Shown in pieces: positions 1 through 10,167 of a DNA stretch of 40,805 nt. The stretch covers positions 1 to 40,805 of the forward strand of contig VBEW01000017.1 of the NCBI GenBank assembly GCA_005889225.1, in the 5' to 3' direction. The notes beneath the pieces were generated by a model. The model was not told where the DNA came from and did not search any database. It worked only from the letters and a program-made list of their open reading frames with translations. Both the position numbers and the translations under genes were made by a program. The DNA comes from Chloroflexota bacterium. GTDB taxonomy: Bacteria; Chloroflexota; Dormibacteria; CF-121. Within the stretch, counting starts at the first letter, position 1, and each line of letters opens with the position of its first letter.

Positions 1-998
1 ACGACCGTGATGGATGGAACCGCCGCCGTGATCGTCGGTACGACTGCCTGGTCGACGGCGTCGCGCGCCACGCGGACCGCGTTGAAGATCGCCCGCGCAT
101 CTGAGCGGCCGTGGGCGATCACCACCACACCGTTGACGCCCAGCAGCAGCGCGCCGCCGAACTCCCTCCAGTCGGCCCGACGTCGGACGGCCCGCAGCTT
201 GGGGCGCATGAGCAGACCGCCCAGGGTGGCCAGCGGGTCGCCGCGTACCGCGTCGCGCATGCTCTGGAAGACAAACTCGGCGGCGCCCTCCGCCGTCTTG
301 ATCAGGACATTGCCGCTGAAGCCGTCGGTCACCACGACGTCCGCCTTCCCTCGGAAAATGTCCTTGCCTTCGACGTTGCCGATGAAGTTGATCCCCGGCT
401 GGGCCCGCAGCAGGGGCTCGGCAGCCTGGACGAGCTGGTTGCCCTTGCCGGCCTCCTCGCCATTGCTGAGCTGAGCCACCCGCGGACTCGCGACGCCCAT
501 CAGCTTCTCGGCGTAGATACCGCCCATCACCGCGTACTGCAGCAGGTGCTCCGGCTTGGCGTCCGTGTTTGCGCCGACATCGAGGAGGAAGCAGTTCTTC
601 CCAGTGGCGGTCGGGATGATGGAACCGATCGCCGGTCGGTCGATGCCGGTGATGCGGTGCAGCCCGAAGAGGGCCGCCGCCATCACCGCCCCGCTGTTGC
701 CGGCGCTAACCAAACCATTGGCCCGCCCGTCCTCGACCATCTGGATGCCTCGGACAATGGAGGACGCCTTCTTGCTGCGCACGGCTTGGGCCGGATGCTC
801 GTCCATGCCGATCACCTCAGGCGCATCCTCGATCTGGGCCCACTTCCCGGCTCCCGAGGCGGCGAGCGCGGCGTCGACCCTGTCTTTCATGCCAACGAAG
901 ATGACCTCGACACCCAGCTCGCGGTGGGCCTCGACACCACCTGCCACCACCTGTTCAGGGGCAAAATCACCGCCCATGGCGTCGAGCGCGATCTTCAT
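1..998 (-). CDS. plsX: Phosphate acyltransferase PlsX (3' end outside window)
   Basis: PlsX makes acyl-phosphate from acyl-ACP and phosphate, the first step of the PlsX/PlsY route to phosphatidic acid; it is a peripheral membrane enzyme. Reading the minus strand from the ATG at 998 gives MKIALDAMGGDFAP, the PlsX N-terminus, followed by the family blocks SAGNSGAVMAAALFGL, GANTDAKPEHLLQYA, FIGNVEGKDIFRGKADVV, TDGFSGNVLIK and LLGVNGVVVIAHGRSDARA. About 332 codons are open to the window edge, near the usual family length, so only the last few residues are missing. A GGAG motif lies five bases before the ATG. The gene starts 25 bp after the gyrB stop on the same strand, so it is probably cotranscribed with gyrB. 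In many genomes plsX sits with fatty-acid genes, so this pairing is unusual. Confidence 0.93.
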   Translation of the reverse strand, partial: MKIALDAMGGDFAPEQVVAGGVEAHRELGVEVIFVGMKDRVDAALAASGAGKWAQIEDAPEVIGMDEHPAQAVRSKKASSIVRGIQMVEDGRANGLVSAGNSGAVMAAALFGLHRITGIDRPAIGSIIPTATGKNCFLLDVGANTDAKPEHLLQYAVMGGIYAEKLMGVASPRVAQLSNGEEAGKGNQLVQAAEPLLRAQPGINFIGNVEGKDIFRGKADVVVTDGFSGNVLIKTAEGAAEFVFQSMRDAVRGDPLATLGGLLMRPKLRAVRRRADWREFGGALLLGVNGVVVIAHGRSDARAIFNAVRVARDAVDQAVVPTITAAVPSITV

Positions 999-1023
999 GA
1001 GACTCCGCCCAGGTAAGGGGCGA

Positions 1024-2946
<1,923 letters not shown>

Positions 2947-2950
2947 TCAA

Positions 2951-2956
2951 ATTATA
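2951..2956 (-). promoter_or_regulatory. gyrB -10 box
   Basis: A perfect TATAAT on the minus strand lies in the AT-rich gap between gcvPB and gyrB. Transcription would start near 2944, only about seven bases before the TTG start of gyrB, so the message would be almost leaderless. No good -35 hexamer is visible at 16-18 bp; the nearest at 17 bp is CCGATT. Confidence 0.55.
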
Positions 2957-2992
2957 CCGAATTTGGCGCTAAAAATCGGCTATTGCCGGCGC

Positions 2993-4450
2993 CTAAAGTG
3001 GCGCGGCTTTCGGTACCGTCCCCGAGGCAGCAACCGGCGCGGCGGCGGCGGCTCTGGGCCGCCAGCGCAGGTCGAGCTGGCGCGCCGCCCGGACTTCATC
3101 GAGCCGTCCCACCGGCGCCTCGTGCGGCGCGGTCCTGACCATCTCGGGATCGCGCGCGATCTCCTCGACGATCTGCTCCATCGCCTTGATAAAGGCGTCG
3201 AGCGTGGCCTTTGATTCGGTTTCTGTTGGCTCGATCATGAGCGCCTCGGGCACGATCAGGGGAAAGTAGATCGTCGGGGGGTGAAAGCCGAGGTCGATCA
3301 GCCGCTTCGCGATGTCCTTCGCCGACACGCCCTGCGCCTTTGACTTCTTTGCCGTCAGCACGAATTCATGCAGGGATGGGCCACCGAACGCATCCTCGAA
3401 GGAGCGGCGGAGGTGATGCCGCAGATAGCTGGCGTTGAGCACCGCGTTCTGGGCGACCTCGCCGATCGTGTTGCCGTAAGTACGGATGTAGGCGTAGGCG
3501 CGAACCAGCATCCCGAAGTTGCCGTAGAAGGACCGGACTTTCCCGATCGACTGCGGACGGTTGTACTCGAAACGAAATCCTTCATCGGTCCGCTCCACCG
3601 TCGGGATAGGCAGGAAGGGCACCAGGTGGGACTTGACGCCAACCGGTCCGGCGCCCGGGCCCCCACCGCCGTGCGGGGTCGAGAAGGTCTTGTGCAGGTT
3701 GAGATGGACCACGTCGAAGCCCATGTCGCCTGGCCGCGCAACCCCCACCAGCGCGTTGAGGTTGGCGCCGTCGTAGTAAACCTGGACCCCTTGCTCATGC
3801 GAAAGCCGCGCGATTTCCAGAATGTCCTTTTCGAATAGACCCACGGTGTTGGGATTGGTCAGCATCACGGCGGCCACCCGGGTCGACAATTTGCTCTTCA
3901 GATCGTCGAGCTGAACGAGACCGTCCGGCCCGGACTTGATGGTCACTGTCTTCAGCCGCGACAGCGTGGCGCTGGCCGGGTTCGTCCCATGGGCGCTGTC
4001 CGGGACCAGCACCTCATCGCGACTCTCGCCTCGGCTGCGATGGTAGGCCTGGATCATGCGCAGGCCGGTCCACTCGCCGTGGGCGCCGGCGGCCGGCTGC
4101 AGGCTCATGCGATCCATGGCGGTGAGGGCGAGCAGCGCCCGCTCCAGCTCCCACATCAGGCGCAGGGCGCCCTGCGCACGCGCCGGCGGGTGATAGGGAT
4201 GCAGGTCGGCGAAATCATCGAGGCGGGCCAGGGCTTCGTGACCCTGGTGCAGGTTGAAGTTGAGCCGTCCCAACTGGCCGAAGTGGCGCGCCACCTCCGG
4301 CTCGCTCAACGAGGCAATCGGCAAGGATGACGTTCGCCGTAAGCCGGCGGGAACGAGCTCATCGATCGGCCTGACGGTGACGCCTGGTGCCGGCAGGCGG
4401 GGGCTTGGCCGGTCCTCCCGGCCCAGCTCGAAGAGCAGGGGCTCGCTCAC
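2993..4450 (-). CDS. gcvPB: Glycine dehydrogenase (decarboxylating) subunit 2
   Basis: This is the PLP-bearing half of the split P-protein of the glycine cleavage system, which decarboxylates glycine and passes the aminomethyl group to lipoyl-GcvH. The start is the GTG at 4450, which overlaps the gcvPA stop in a GTGA; an upstream extension in frame has no homology. The protein has 485 residues. LQPAAGAHGEWTGL (about 118-130), VPDSAHGTNPASA (149-161), YYDGANLNA (225-233) and HLNLHKTFSTPHGGGGPG with PLP lysine K254 are all intact. One block is not: between RLNF (62-65) and FADLHP (80-85) the family normally has an approximately 15-residue segment containing FYPLGSCTMKYNP, and here only NLHQGHEALARLDD is present. 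An Ala-rich tail follows the usual C-terminus. The gene is translationally coupled to gcvPA. Confidence 0.93.
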   Translation of the reverse strand: MSEPLLFELGREDRPSPRLPAPGVTVRPIDELVPAGLRRTSSLPIASLSEPEVARHFGQLGRLNFNLHQGHEALARLDDFADLHPYHPPARAQGALRLMWELERALLALTAMDRMSLQPAAGAHGEWTGLRMIQAYHRSRGESRDEVLVPDSAHGTNPASATLSRLKTVTIKSGPDGLVQLDDLKSKLSTRVAAVMLTNPNTVGLFEKDILEIARLSHEQGVQVYYDGANLNALVGVARPGDMGFDVVHLNLHKTFSTPHGGGGPGAGPVGVKSHLVPFLPIPTVERTDEGFRFEYNRPQSIGKVRSFYGNFGMLVRAYAYIRTYGNTIGEVAQNAVLNASYLRHHLRRSFEDAFGGPSLHEFVLTAKKSKAQGVSAKDIAKRLIDLGFHPPTIYFPLIVPEALMIEPTETESKATLDAFIKAMEQIVEEIARDPEMVRTAPHEAPVGRLDEVRAARQLDLRWRPRAAAAAPVAASGTVPKAAPL

Positions 4451-5778
4451 GCCAGCACCTCGAGGTAGCGCTCGATGGCTCGAGGATGATTGAGTTCGGT
4501 GACCGAAACCAGCAGGGCATCCGACAGCTCCGGGACGAACCGGCCCAGCGGAAGCCCGCCAAGGACACCTCGCTCGAGCATGAAGGTCTGTGCCTGCTCC
4601 GCCGGATATGGGGTGCGCAGCACGAATTCCCAAAGAAACGGCCCCTCGAAGGCCAGCCGGTACCCTTTGCGCTCCACCAGCTGACCCGCCAGGTAGTGGG
4701 CGCGCTGGGCACTGAGCTCCGCGAGTTGCTTCAAGCCGGCTCCCCCCATGTGTGCCAGGTAAACGGTGGCGGCCAGTGCCATCAGGGCGTGGTTTGTCGT
4801 GATGTTCGAGGTGGCGTGCTCGCGCCGGATGTGCTGTTCGCGCGCCTGGAGAGTCAGGACGTATCCGCGTCGACCCTCGCCGTCGACGGTGGCGCCGACC
4901 AGCCGGCCGGGCATGCGCCGCAGCAGCGGCTCCTTGCAGGCGATAAATCCGAGGTACGGGCCGCCAAAGGACAGCGGCAGTCCCAGCGGCTGTCCATCGC
5001 CGACCGCCAGGTCGGCGCCATAGTCCCCCGGGGCCGCCAGCAGCCCCAGTGAGATCGGATCGACGCAAGCAATCAGCAAAGCCCCCGCCCGATGGGCCAG
5101 GTCGCTGATCGGCTGGGGATCTTCGAGCACGCCGAAGAAATTCGGCTGCTGGAGGATGACGGCGGCGGTGGTCGCGGTGACCGCTTGTTCCAGCTTTGCC
5201 GGATCGACTCGGCCGTCCACGCCAGGTGCGACACGGAGGATCTCGTAATGCTGCGCTTCCGAGTAGGTCTGCAGCACCTGCGCATACTCCGGATGGAGCG
5301 CGCCGGCGACGACGACGTTCTGCCGATTCGTGTGCGCCACCGCCATCGCCGTTGCCTCCGCCAGCGAGGTCGCCCCATCGTACAGCGAGGCGTTGGCCAC
5401 ATCGAGTCCGGTCAGCAGCGTGATCATCGTTTGAAATTCGTAGGTCGCCTGTAATGTTCCCTGGCTGGCCTCCGCCTGGTACGGCGTATAGGTGGTGTAG
5501 AAATCGGGCCGCGAGATCACCTGGTTCACGATGGCCGGACTGAACCGGCGAGAGGCGCCCGCGCCAAGGAAACTGTGTGACGGCGGGATCCGATAATTCA
5601 ACCGACCCAGCTCGCGGAAGTACTGAACCAGCTCGACCTCCGACAATGGCTCCGGCAGATCGACGCGATCCAGTCGCAGGCGCTCGGGAAGGTGGCTGAA
5701 GAGACCGTCGACGCTGTCGAGCTCGAGCGCCTTGAGCATCTCGGCGCGGTCCTTTTCGGCGTTCGGAAGGTAGGTCAA
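4447..5778 (-). CDS. gcvPA: Glycine dehydrogenase (decarboxylating) subunit 1
   Basis: This is the partner subunit of the split P-protein, with a type I aminotransferase fold but no PLP lysine. The 443 residues match GcvPA throughout: an N-terminal YLPNAEKDRAEML, FLGAGASRRFSPAIV (about 75-90), YTPYQAEASQGTLQATYEFQT (about 100-120), LYDGATSLAEA, LSFGGPYLGF and REQHIRREHATSNITTNHAL. In the last motif two commonly conserved residues differ (K to H, C to T). Translation appears to start at TTG 5778, four bases after the gcvH stop; no ATG or GTG is available in frame nearby. The 3' end overlaps gcvPB by GTGA, as expected for subunits made in equal amounts. Confidence 0.95.
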   Translation of the reverse strand: MTYLPNAEKDRAEMLKALELDSVDGLFSHLPERLRLDRVDLPEPLSEVELVQYFRELGRLNYRIPPSHSFLGAGASRRFSPAIVNQVISRPDFYTTYTPYQAEASQGTLQATYEFQTMITLLTGLDVANASLYDGATSLAEATAMAVAHTNRQNVVVAGALHPEYAQVLQTYSEAQHYEILRVAPGVDGRVDPAKLEQAVTATTAAVILQQPNFFGVLEDPQPISDLAHRAGALLIACVDPISLGLLAAPGDYGADLAVGDGQPLGLPLSFGGPYLGFIACKEPLLRRMPGRLVGATVDGEGRRGYVLTLQAREQHIRREHATSNITTNHALMALAATVYLAHMGGAGLKQLAELSAQRAHYLAGQLVERKGYRLAFEGPFLWEFVLRTPYPAEQAQTFMLERGVLGGLPLGRFVPELSDALLVSVTELNHPRAIERYLEVLA

Positions 5779-5782
5779 CCGG

Positions 5783-6169
5783 TCACGCGGGAGCCTGGCC
5801 CTTCACGAAATCGTCGTAGGCCTTCTCGTCCAGCAGTTTTGGGTTGTCTTTGATGGCCCGGAGCTTGATGATCCAGCCTTTGCCGTACGGGTCCTGATTG
5901 ACGTACTCGGGATGGTCCTTCAACTCCTGATTGACATCGGCGACCTCGCCACCAACGGGGCTGTAGAGATCGGACGCCGCCTTGACCGATTCGATGACGC
6001 CCAGCCGGCCACCGGCATCGAGCTGCTGGCCGACCGTCGGTAGCTCGAGGTAGATGACGTCGCCCAGCTGGGACTGGGCATACTCGGTGATCCCGATGGT
6101 CGCCGTATCACCATCTTGCTTGACCCACTCGTGGCTCTCGCTGAATCGCATCCCGCTCACGTCTGGCAT
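5783..6169 (-). CDS. gcvH: Glycine cleavage system H protein
   Basis: GcvH is the lipoyl carrier that shuttles the aminomethyl intermediate from P-protein to T-protein and electrons to dihydrolipoamide dehydrogenase. The 128-residue product has the GcvH order SESHEWVKQDGDTATIGIT, then GDVIYLELPTVGQQL, then the lipoylation site GVIESVKAASDLYSPVGG with lipoyl lysine K63, then GWIIKL. The ATG at 6169 was chosen over upstream in-frame starts because a strong AAAGGGGGA lies just before it and the family N-terminus begins there. It sits 16 bp after gcvT and 4 bp before gcvPA. No lipoate-attachment gene or L-protein gene lies in the window. Confidence 0.96.
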   Translation of the reverse strand: MPDVSGMRFSESHEWVKQDGDTATIGITEYAQSQLGDVIYLELPTVGQQLDAGGRLGVIESVKAASDLYSPVGGEVADVNQELKDHPEYVNQDPYGKGWIIKLRAIKDNPKLLDEKAYDDFVKGQAPA

Positions 6170-6185
6170 CGCTTCCCCCTTTCTC

Positions 6186-7274
6186 TCATTTGGGATGAGG
6201 TCGCTTGTAAAAGGGGAGAGAAACCACTTCCGCCGGCGCCGCGCTCCCGCGGACATCGACCTCGAGTCGCGTCTGTGGTTCCGTCAGCGCAGGAGGCACG
6301 TAGGCCATCGCGATGTTGTAGCCGAGCGTGAAGGAGACGTTTCCCGAGCTGACCACCCCAAGGGGTCGCCCGTCGCGCAACACCCGATAGCCATGACGCG
6401 GAATGCTTCGATCGAGCATCTTCAGACCGACCAGCCTCCGGTCGAGACCGCTCTGGCGCGCCCGCACGATGGCGTCCCGGCCGATGAAATCCTTGTCAAG
6501 GCTCAGCGTCCACTCCAGACCTGCTTCGAGCGGATTGGTCTTGTCATCCATGTCGTTCCCGTAGAGCCGCATTCCCGCTTCCAGTCGGAGTGTGTCACGC
6601 GCCCCCAGGCCTGCCGGACGGATGCCGTCGGCCTGGCCCTCCTCGAGCAACGCCCGCCACAGCCGGCCGGCGTCGTCGTTTCCGCAGAATAACTCGAAGC
6701 CATCTTCGCCGGTGTAGCCAGTCCTCGAAATCACGCAGGCCACGTCCGCGACCCGGCCCTCGATGAAGGCGTAGTACTTGATACCGTCGAGCGGGGATGG
6801 GGTCAGGCGCTGCACCAGACCCACCGCGCGTGGCCCCTGGACGCCCACGAGCGCCCACTCCCGACCGACGTTGAAGACTGGGCCGTCCGGGGAATGCGAG
6901 CGGATCCAGTCGAAGTCGCTGTCCTGATTGCCGGCATTGACCACCAGCAGATAGCCACCATCCGCTACCGCATAGACAAGGACGTCGTCGATGATGCCAC
7001 CGTCGTCATTGCATAGCAGGGCGTATTGGACCCGTCCCGTCCGCAGCGCGGTCAGGTCGCGGGTGAGGAGCCGCTGCGCGACGGCATCGTCCTTGAGACG
7101 GATCTCCCCCATGTGAGACAGATCGAACAGACCGACGGCCTCCCGGACGGCTCGATGTTCCTCGCGGATGCTGGTGTACTGCAGCGGCATGAGCCAGCCG
7201 CCGAAGTTGGTCATCTGGGCGCCGAGGCGGACGTGTTCCTCGTACAGCGGGGTCCGCTCGGCAGTCACGACCAA
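6186..7274 (-). CDS. gcvT: Aminomethyltransferase (glycine cleavage T protein)
   Basis: GcvT transfers the methylene group from aminomethyl-lipoyl-GcvH to tetrahydrofolate and releases ammonia. The 362-residue protein has the N-terminal folate-fold signature RTPLYEEHVRLGAQM then FGGWLMPLQY, DLSHMGEIRL, the active-site region LLVVNAGNQDSDFDWI, RTGYTGEDGFELF, GLGARDTLRLEAGMRLYGND and the C-terminal barrel motif SSGNVSFTLGYNIAMAYV. The start is TTG at 7274 or GTG at 7268; the second would trim two residues. The gene begins three bases after the stop of the sigma-like gene, which implies a shared transcript and probably coupled translation. There is no glycine riboswitch in front of it. Confidence 0.95.
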   Translation of the reverse strand: MVVTAERTPLYEEHVRLGAQMTNFGGWLMPLQYTSIREEHRAVREAVGLFDLSHMGEIRLKDDAVAQRLLTRDLTALRTGRVQYALLCNDDGGIIDDVLVYAVADGGYLLVVNAGNQDSDFDWIRSHSPDGPVFNVGREWALVGVQGPRAVGLVQRLTPSPLDGIKYYAFIEGRVADVACVISRTGYTGEDGFELFCGNDDAGRLWRALLEEGQADGIRPAGLGARDTLRLEAGMRLYGNDMDDKTNPLEAGLEWTLSLDKDFIGRDAIVRARQSGLDRRLVGLKMLDRSIPRHGYRVLRDGRPLGVVSSGNVSFTLGYNIAMAYVPPALTEPQTRLEVDVRGSAAPAEVVSLPFYKRPHPK

Positions 7275-7277
7275 ACG

Positions 7278-7862
7278 TCAGGCCTCGTGGTCGTCAAGGT
7301 CGTCGATGTAATCGCGGAGCTCCTGGTCGTTCAGATCGCGCGCCTCGCCGAGCATCCCGAGGATGACGTTGACGCGAGCCTCCTCCCACTGCAGGAGCTT
7401 GGCGAGCTCGGCGGGTGTTGCCGGTCGACTCAAGCGGCCCGAGAGCAGCCGCTGCGCCGACTCCAGCAGGCGGCAGGCGACCACGAACGCCTCATCGTTG
7501 CGTTGTGCCTCTTCCGTCTGCGCCAGCACATCATCCATCGTCGCGGCGATGGCATGGACCAGCCGCGCGTGGAAGGCGCCCTCTCCCGGCTTGTAATGCT
7601 CAACGGCCGAGATCAGGCCCACCGTCCCTTCCTGGAACAGGTCGCCGAAGGCGACGCCGCGCTTCTTGCGAGCCTGGGCGGCCTCCAGAACGAGATAGAG
7701 GTTGTGCTCAATGAGTCTGCGGTTCGCGTCGTCGCGGGCAGGGCCCTGGCTGTTGAGCAGCCGCCGCTCCTCGTCGTTGGACAGGCGCGGATAGCGAGCC
7801 AGCTGGGCTCGGTAATCGGCCTCTTCACCATCCACGGATCGCGGCTCGGCACGTTGCGCCAC
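7278..7862 (-). CDS. Degenerate sigma-70-like protein (regions 2 and 3 only)
   Basis: The 194-residue product resembles the middle of a group 1/2 sigma-70 factor. YPRLSNDEERRLL (about 24-36) and ANRRLIEHNLYLVLEAA (46-62) match regions 1.2/2.1. GVAFGDLFQEGTVGLISAVE (about 69-88) is the region 2.1-2.2 core that binds the beta' clamp. The next segment, where sigma factors have FSTYATWWIRQAI, reads FHARLVHAIAATM, so the paired tryptophans and the Arg/Gln of regions 2.3-2.4 are gone. A region-3-like stretch (about 140-175, RPATPAELAKLL) follows, then an acidic tail and no region 4. It is therefore unlikely to recognise -35 boxes. It is the first gene of the gcv operon, three bases ahead of gcvT, and starts with a GTG at the leaderless distance from TAGAAT. 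Its function is unknown: it could be a remnant sigma, a sigma competitor or a clamp-binding regulator. Confidence 0.7.
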   Translation of the reverse strand: MAQRAEPRSVDGEEADYRAQLARYPRLSNDEERRLLNSQGPARDDANRRLIEHNLYLVLEAAQARKKRGVAFGDLFQEGTVGLISAVEHYKPGEGAFHARLVHAIAATMDDVLAQTEEAQRNDEAFVVACRLLESAQRLLSGRLSRPATPAELAKLLQWEEARVNVILGMLGEARDLNDQELRDYIDDLDDHEA

Positions 7863-7868
7863 ACCTTC

Positions 7869-7874
7869 ATTCTA
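7869..7874 (-). promoter_or_regulatory. -10 box for sigma-like/gcv operon
   Basis: TAGAAT on the minus strand is followed by exactly six bases and then the GTG start at 7862, so transcription would begin on the start codon (leaderless). No -35 match is clear. It faces the nfeD promoter in the same 50-bp gap. Confidence 0.5.
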
Positions 7875-7900
7875 CGAAGGCCCGACCGCTCGGCCGGGAC

Positions 7901-7906
7901 TATCAT
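7901..7906 (+). promoter_or_regulatory. -10 box for nfeD
   Basis: TATCAT is followed by exactly six bases and then GTG at 7913, the start of the nfeD-like gene. No Shine-Dalgarno sequence is present, which fits a leaderless transcript starting at 7913. Confidence 0.5.
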
Positions 7907-7912
7907 CAACTC

Positions 7913-9295
7913 GTGAAGAGGGCTGGTCGCCTCTTTCTCGCGGCCGTCACGCTGGTCGCGCTTTTGCCTGCCACCGCAGCGCGCGCTGCCGAGCCGCACG
8001 TCGTGGTCGCCACCCTGAACGGCGTGATCAACCCGATCACTGACAACTACGTCTCGAATGCCGTGGACAAGGCGGTGCAGGGACACGCGGGCGCGCTGAT
8101 CATCGCGCTGGACACCCCAGGCGGCCTCGACACGTCCATGCGCAACATCATCAAGAAAATGCTGGGAGCCCCCGTCCCGGTTGTGGTCTTCGTCTCGCCC
8201 TCCGGGGCACGGGCCGCCTCCGCCGGGATGTACATCACGGAGGCCGCCGACATCGCCGTGATGTCGCCCGGCACGAACATCGGCTCGGCCCACCCGGTCA
8301 GCCTGGGCGGCAGTAACCCGGCACCCAGTGCCAGCCCCGGAGCCTCGGGCGCGTCGCCGGCTCCCGACATCGAGGACCAGAAGATCGAGAACGACGCCGC
8401 CGCCTACGCCCGCGCGCTGGCCACCCTCCACCACCACAACGCCGACTGGGTTGAAAAAGCCGTCCGGCAGAGCATCAACGCGCCTGCGGACGAGGCCGTA
8501 CAGCTGGGAGTCGTCGACTTCGAGAGCCGCGACCTCGACACCTTGCTACAGGATCTCGACGGCCGGCAGGTCACCAAGGGTGGCCGCAGCTACACATTGC
8601 AAACGGCTTATGCCGGGATCGAGCGGGTCGACATGAGCGGCTTCGACCAGTTCCTGGAAGCGGTCGCTGACCCGAACCTGGTCTACCTGCTCTTCCTGCT
8701 GGCGATCATTGGGATCGGTTTCTGGGTGACGCATCCCGGCCTGGTGCTGCCGGGCGTCGTGGGCGTGATCGCCGGCTTGCTCGCCGCCCTGTCCCTCTTC
8801 AATCTCCCGATCAACATCGCGGGCTTGCTCCTGATCCTGCTCGCGATTCTGCTATTCATCGTGGACCTCAAAGCCGTGACCCACGGCGTCCTGACGACCG
8901 GTGGCATCGTCGCGATGACCCTGGGCGGATTGCTCCTGATCAACACCGGCTTTCTCTCGGAAGCCGTCAATCTTCCACTGCTGCTCATCACGGTCCTAAC
9001 CATCGCCGGCATCTTCTTCTTCATCCTTCAGAAAGTGATCGCCTCCCGGCGGCAGCCGTACGCCGCAGGCGAGGAGTCCATGGTGGGTCACATTGGAACG
9101 GTCCGCGAGTCGCTCCACCCGGATGGCATGGTCTTCGTCGACGGCGCGCTGTGGCAGGCAACCGCGACGAGCGGGCCGCTGCCCGCAGGCACTCAGGTCC
9201 GGATACTCGGGCTGGATGGCCTTCGGCTCCGCGTGGAGCCGGTGCAGCAGCAACAAGGCACGATGGCGGAGGGACCGCAAGTGGCATCCTCATAG
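7913..9295 (+). CDS. nfeD: NfeD-family membrane serine protease (ClpP-like)
   Basis: This is a long-form NfeD protein: an exported ClpP-like serine protease joined to membrane helices and a C-terminal OB-fold NfeD domain. Residues 1-26 are a signal peptide ending ARAAEP. The protease part (about 28-235) contains ALDTPGGLDTSM, then SPSGARAASAGMYITEAAD with the likely nucleophile S103, and a Ser/Pro/Ala-rich insert near residues 125-150. Four to five hydrophobic segments span about 248-375, and the OB domain follows (about 385-445, MVGHIGTVRESLHPDG and ALWQATA). The start is GTG 7913. It lies 51 bp before a slipin gene; NfeD proteases and stomatin-type proteins are a known partner pair, and the family's archaeal member cleaves stomatin. 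The C-terminal tail is Gln-rich. Confidence 0.92.
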   Translation: MKRAGRLFLAAVTLVALLPATAARAAEPHVVVATLNGVINPITDNYVSNAVDKAVQGHAGALIIALDTPGGLDTSMRNIIKKMLGAPVPVVVFVSPSGARAASAGMYITEAADIAVMSPGTNIGSAHPVSLGGSNPAPSASPGASGASPAPDIEDQKIENDAAAYARALATLHHHNADWVEKAVRQSINAPADEAVQLGVVDFESRDLDTLLQDLDGRQVTKGGRSYTLQTAYAGIERVDMSGFDQFLEAVADPNLVYLLFLLAIIGIGFWVTHPGLVLPGVVGVIAGLLAALSLFNLPINIAGLLLILLAILLFIVDLKAVTHGVLTTGGIVAMTLGGLLLINTGFLSEAVNLPLLLITVLTIAGIFFFILQKVIASRRQPYAAGEESMVGHIGTVRESLHPDGMVFVDGALWQATATSGPLPAGTQVRILGLDGLRLRVEPVQQQQGTMAEGPQVASS

Positions 9296-9346
9296 GCGCT
9301 GCCGCCACCCGTAACATGTGACCACTGCATTAGCGAGGAGGGACCC

Positions 9347-10144
9347 GTGGGCATATTCGCGCTGATCGTCCTCGGCATCATCGTCCTGGTCGTGCTTATC
9401 GGCTTGAGCTCGGCGATCCGCATCATCAACGAGTACGAGCGCGGCGTCCTATTTCGGCTGGGCCGCTTGATGACGCTGAAGGGACCCGGCCTGCGGCTGA
9501 TCATTCCGTTTGGCATCGACAGGCTGGTCAAGATCGACCTGCGGACGGTCACCCTGGAGGTGCCGCCCCAGGAAGTCATCACGCTCGACAACGTCACGGT
9601 GAAAGTCAACGCGGTCATCTACTTCCTGGTCGTGAATCCGAATTCCGCCGTGACCAAGGTGGCCAACTATATCAACGCCACGTCACAAATAGCGCAGACG
9701 ACATTACGGAGCGTGCTCGGCCAGTCGACCCTCGATGAGCTCCTGGCGAACCGCGAGAAGATCAACACCAGGCTGCAGCAGATCATCGACGAGCAGACCG
9801 AGCCCTGGGGCATCAAGGTCTCGACCGTCGAGATCAAGGATGTCGAGCTGCCGCAGACGATGCAGCGCGCTATGGCGAAGCAGGCCGAGGCCGAGCGCGA
9901 GAAGCGGGCGAAGATCATCCACGCCGAAGGCGAGTTCGCGGCCGCCAAGCAGCTGACCGAGGCGGCCACGGTTATCGCCCAACAGCCGAGCGCACTGCAA
10001 CTTCGCTATCTACAGACCCTCACCGAAATTGGGGTCGAGCGGAACACCGTCATCGTCTTCCCAATGCCGATCGACATGATGCAACAGCTCATCGAGCTGC
10101 GGGACGCCAAAGGCCGGGGGTCGACGGCACCGGCGAAGACCTGA
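9347..10144 (+). CDS. Slipin / stomatin-like SPFH protein
   Basis: This 265-residue protein is an SPFH-domain membrane scaffold of the slipin type. One N-terminal hydrophobic segment (about 3-24) anchors it. The SPFH domain follows, with [39 protein letters not shown] and [17 protein letters not shown], then [21 protein letters not shown] and [16 protein letters not shown]. The C-terminal helix (about 180-215, [22 protein letters not shown]) is the usual coiled-coil oligomerisation segment. The GTG start at 9347 has a good GGAGGGA six bases upstream. Its place directly after nfeD matches the conserved NfeD-slipin pairing, where the protease is thought to process or regulate the scaffold in stress-responsive membrane domains. 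Confidence 0.93.
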   Translation: MGIFALIVLGIIVLVVLIGLSSAIRIINEYERGVLFRLGRLMTLKGPGLRLIIPFGIDRLVKIDLRTVTLEVPPQEVITLDNVTVKVNAVIYFLVVNPNSAVTKVANYINATSQIAQTTLRSVLGQSTLDELLANREKINTRLQQIIDEQTEPWGIKVSTVEIKDVELPQTMQRAMAKQAEAEREKRAKIIHAEGEFAAAKQLTEAATVIAQQPSALQLRYLQTLTEIGVERNTVIVFPMPIDMMQQLIELRDAKGRGSTAPAKT

Positions 10145-10167
10145 CGCCCCTCCTCGCCAGCGGCGAC

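Noticed and set aside
4451-5068. Upstream extension of gcvPB by 206 codons
   Set aside because: The extension lies antisense-free but fully inside gcvPA in another frame, reads as Arg/Ala-rich noise, and the GTGA junction with gcvPA gives the expected family start.
7863-7912. Glycine riboswitch ahead of the gcv operon
   Set aside because: The gap is 50 bp and the operon appears leaderless, leaving no room for the tandem aptamer. None was seen before gcvT either.
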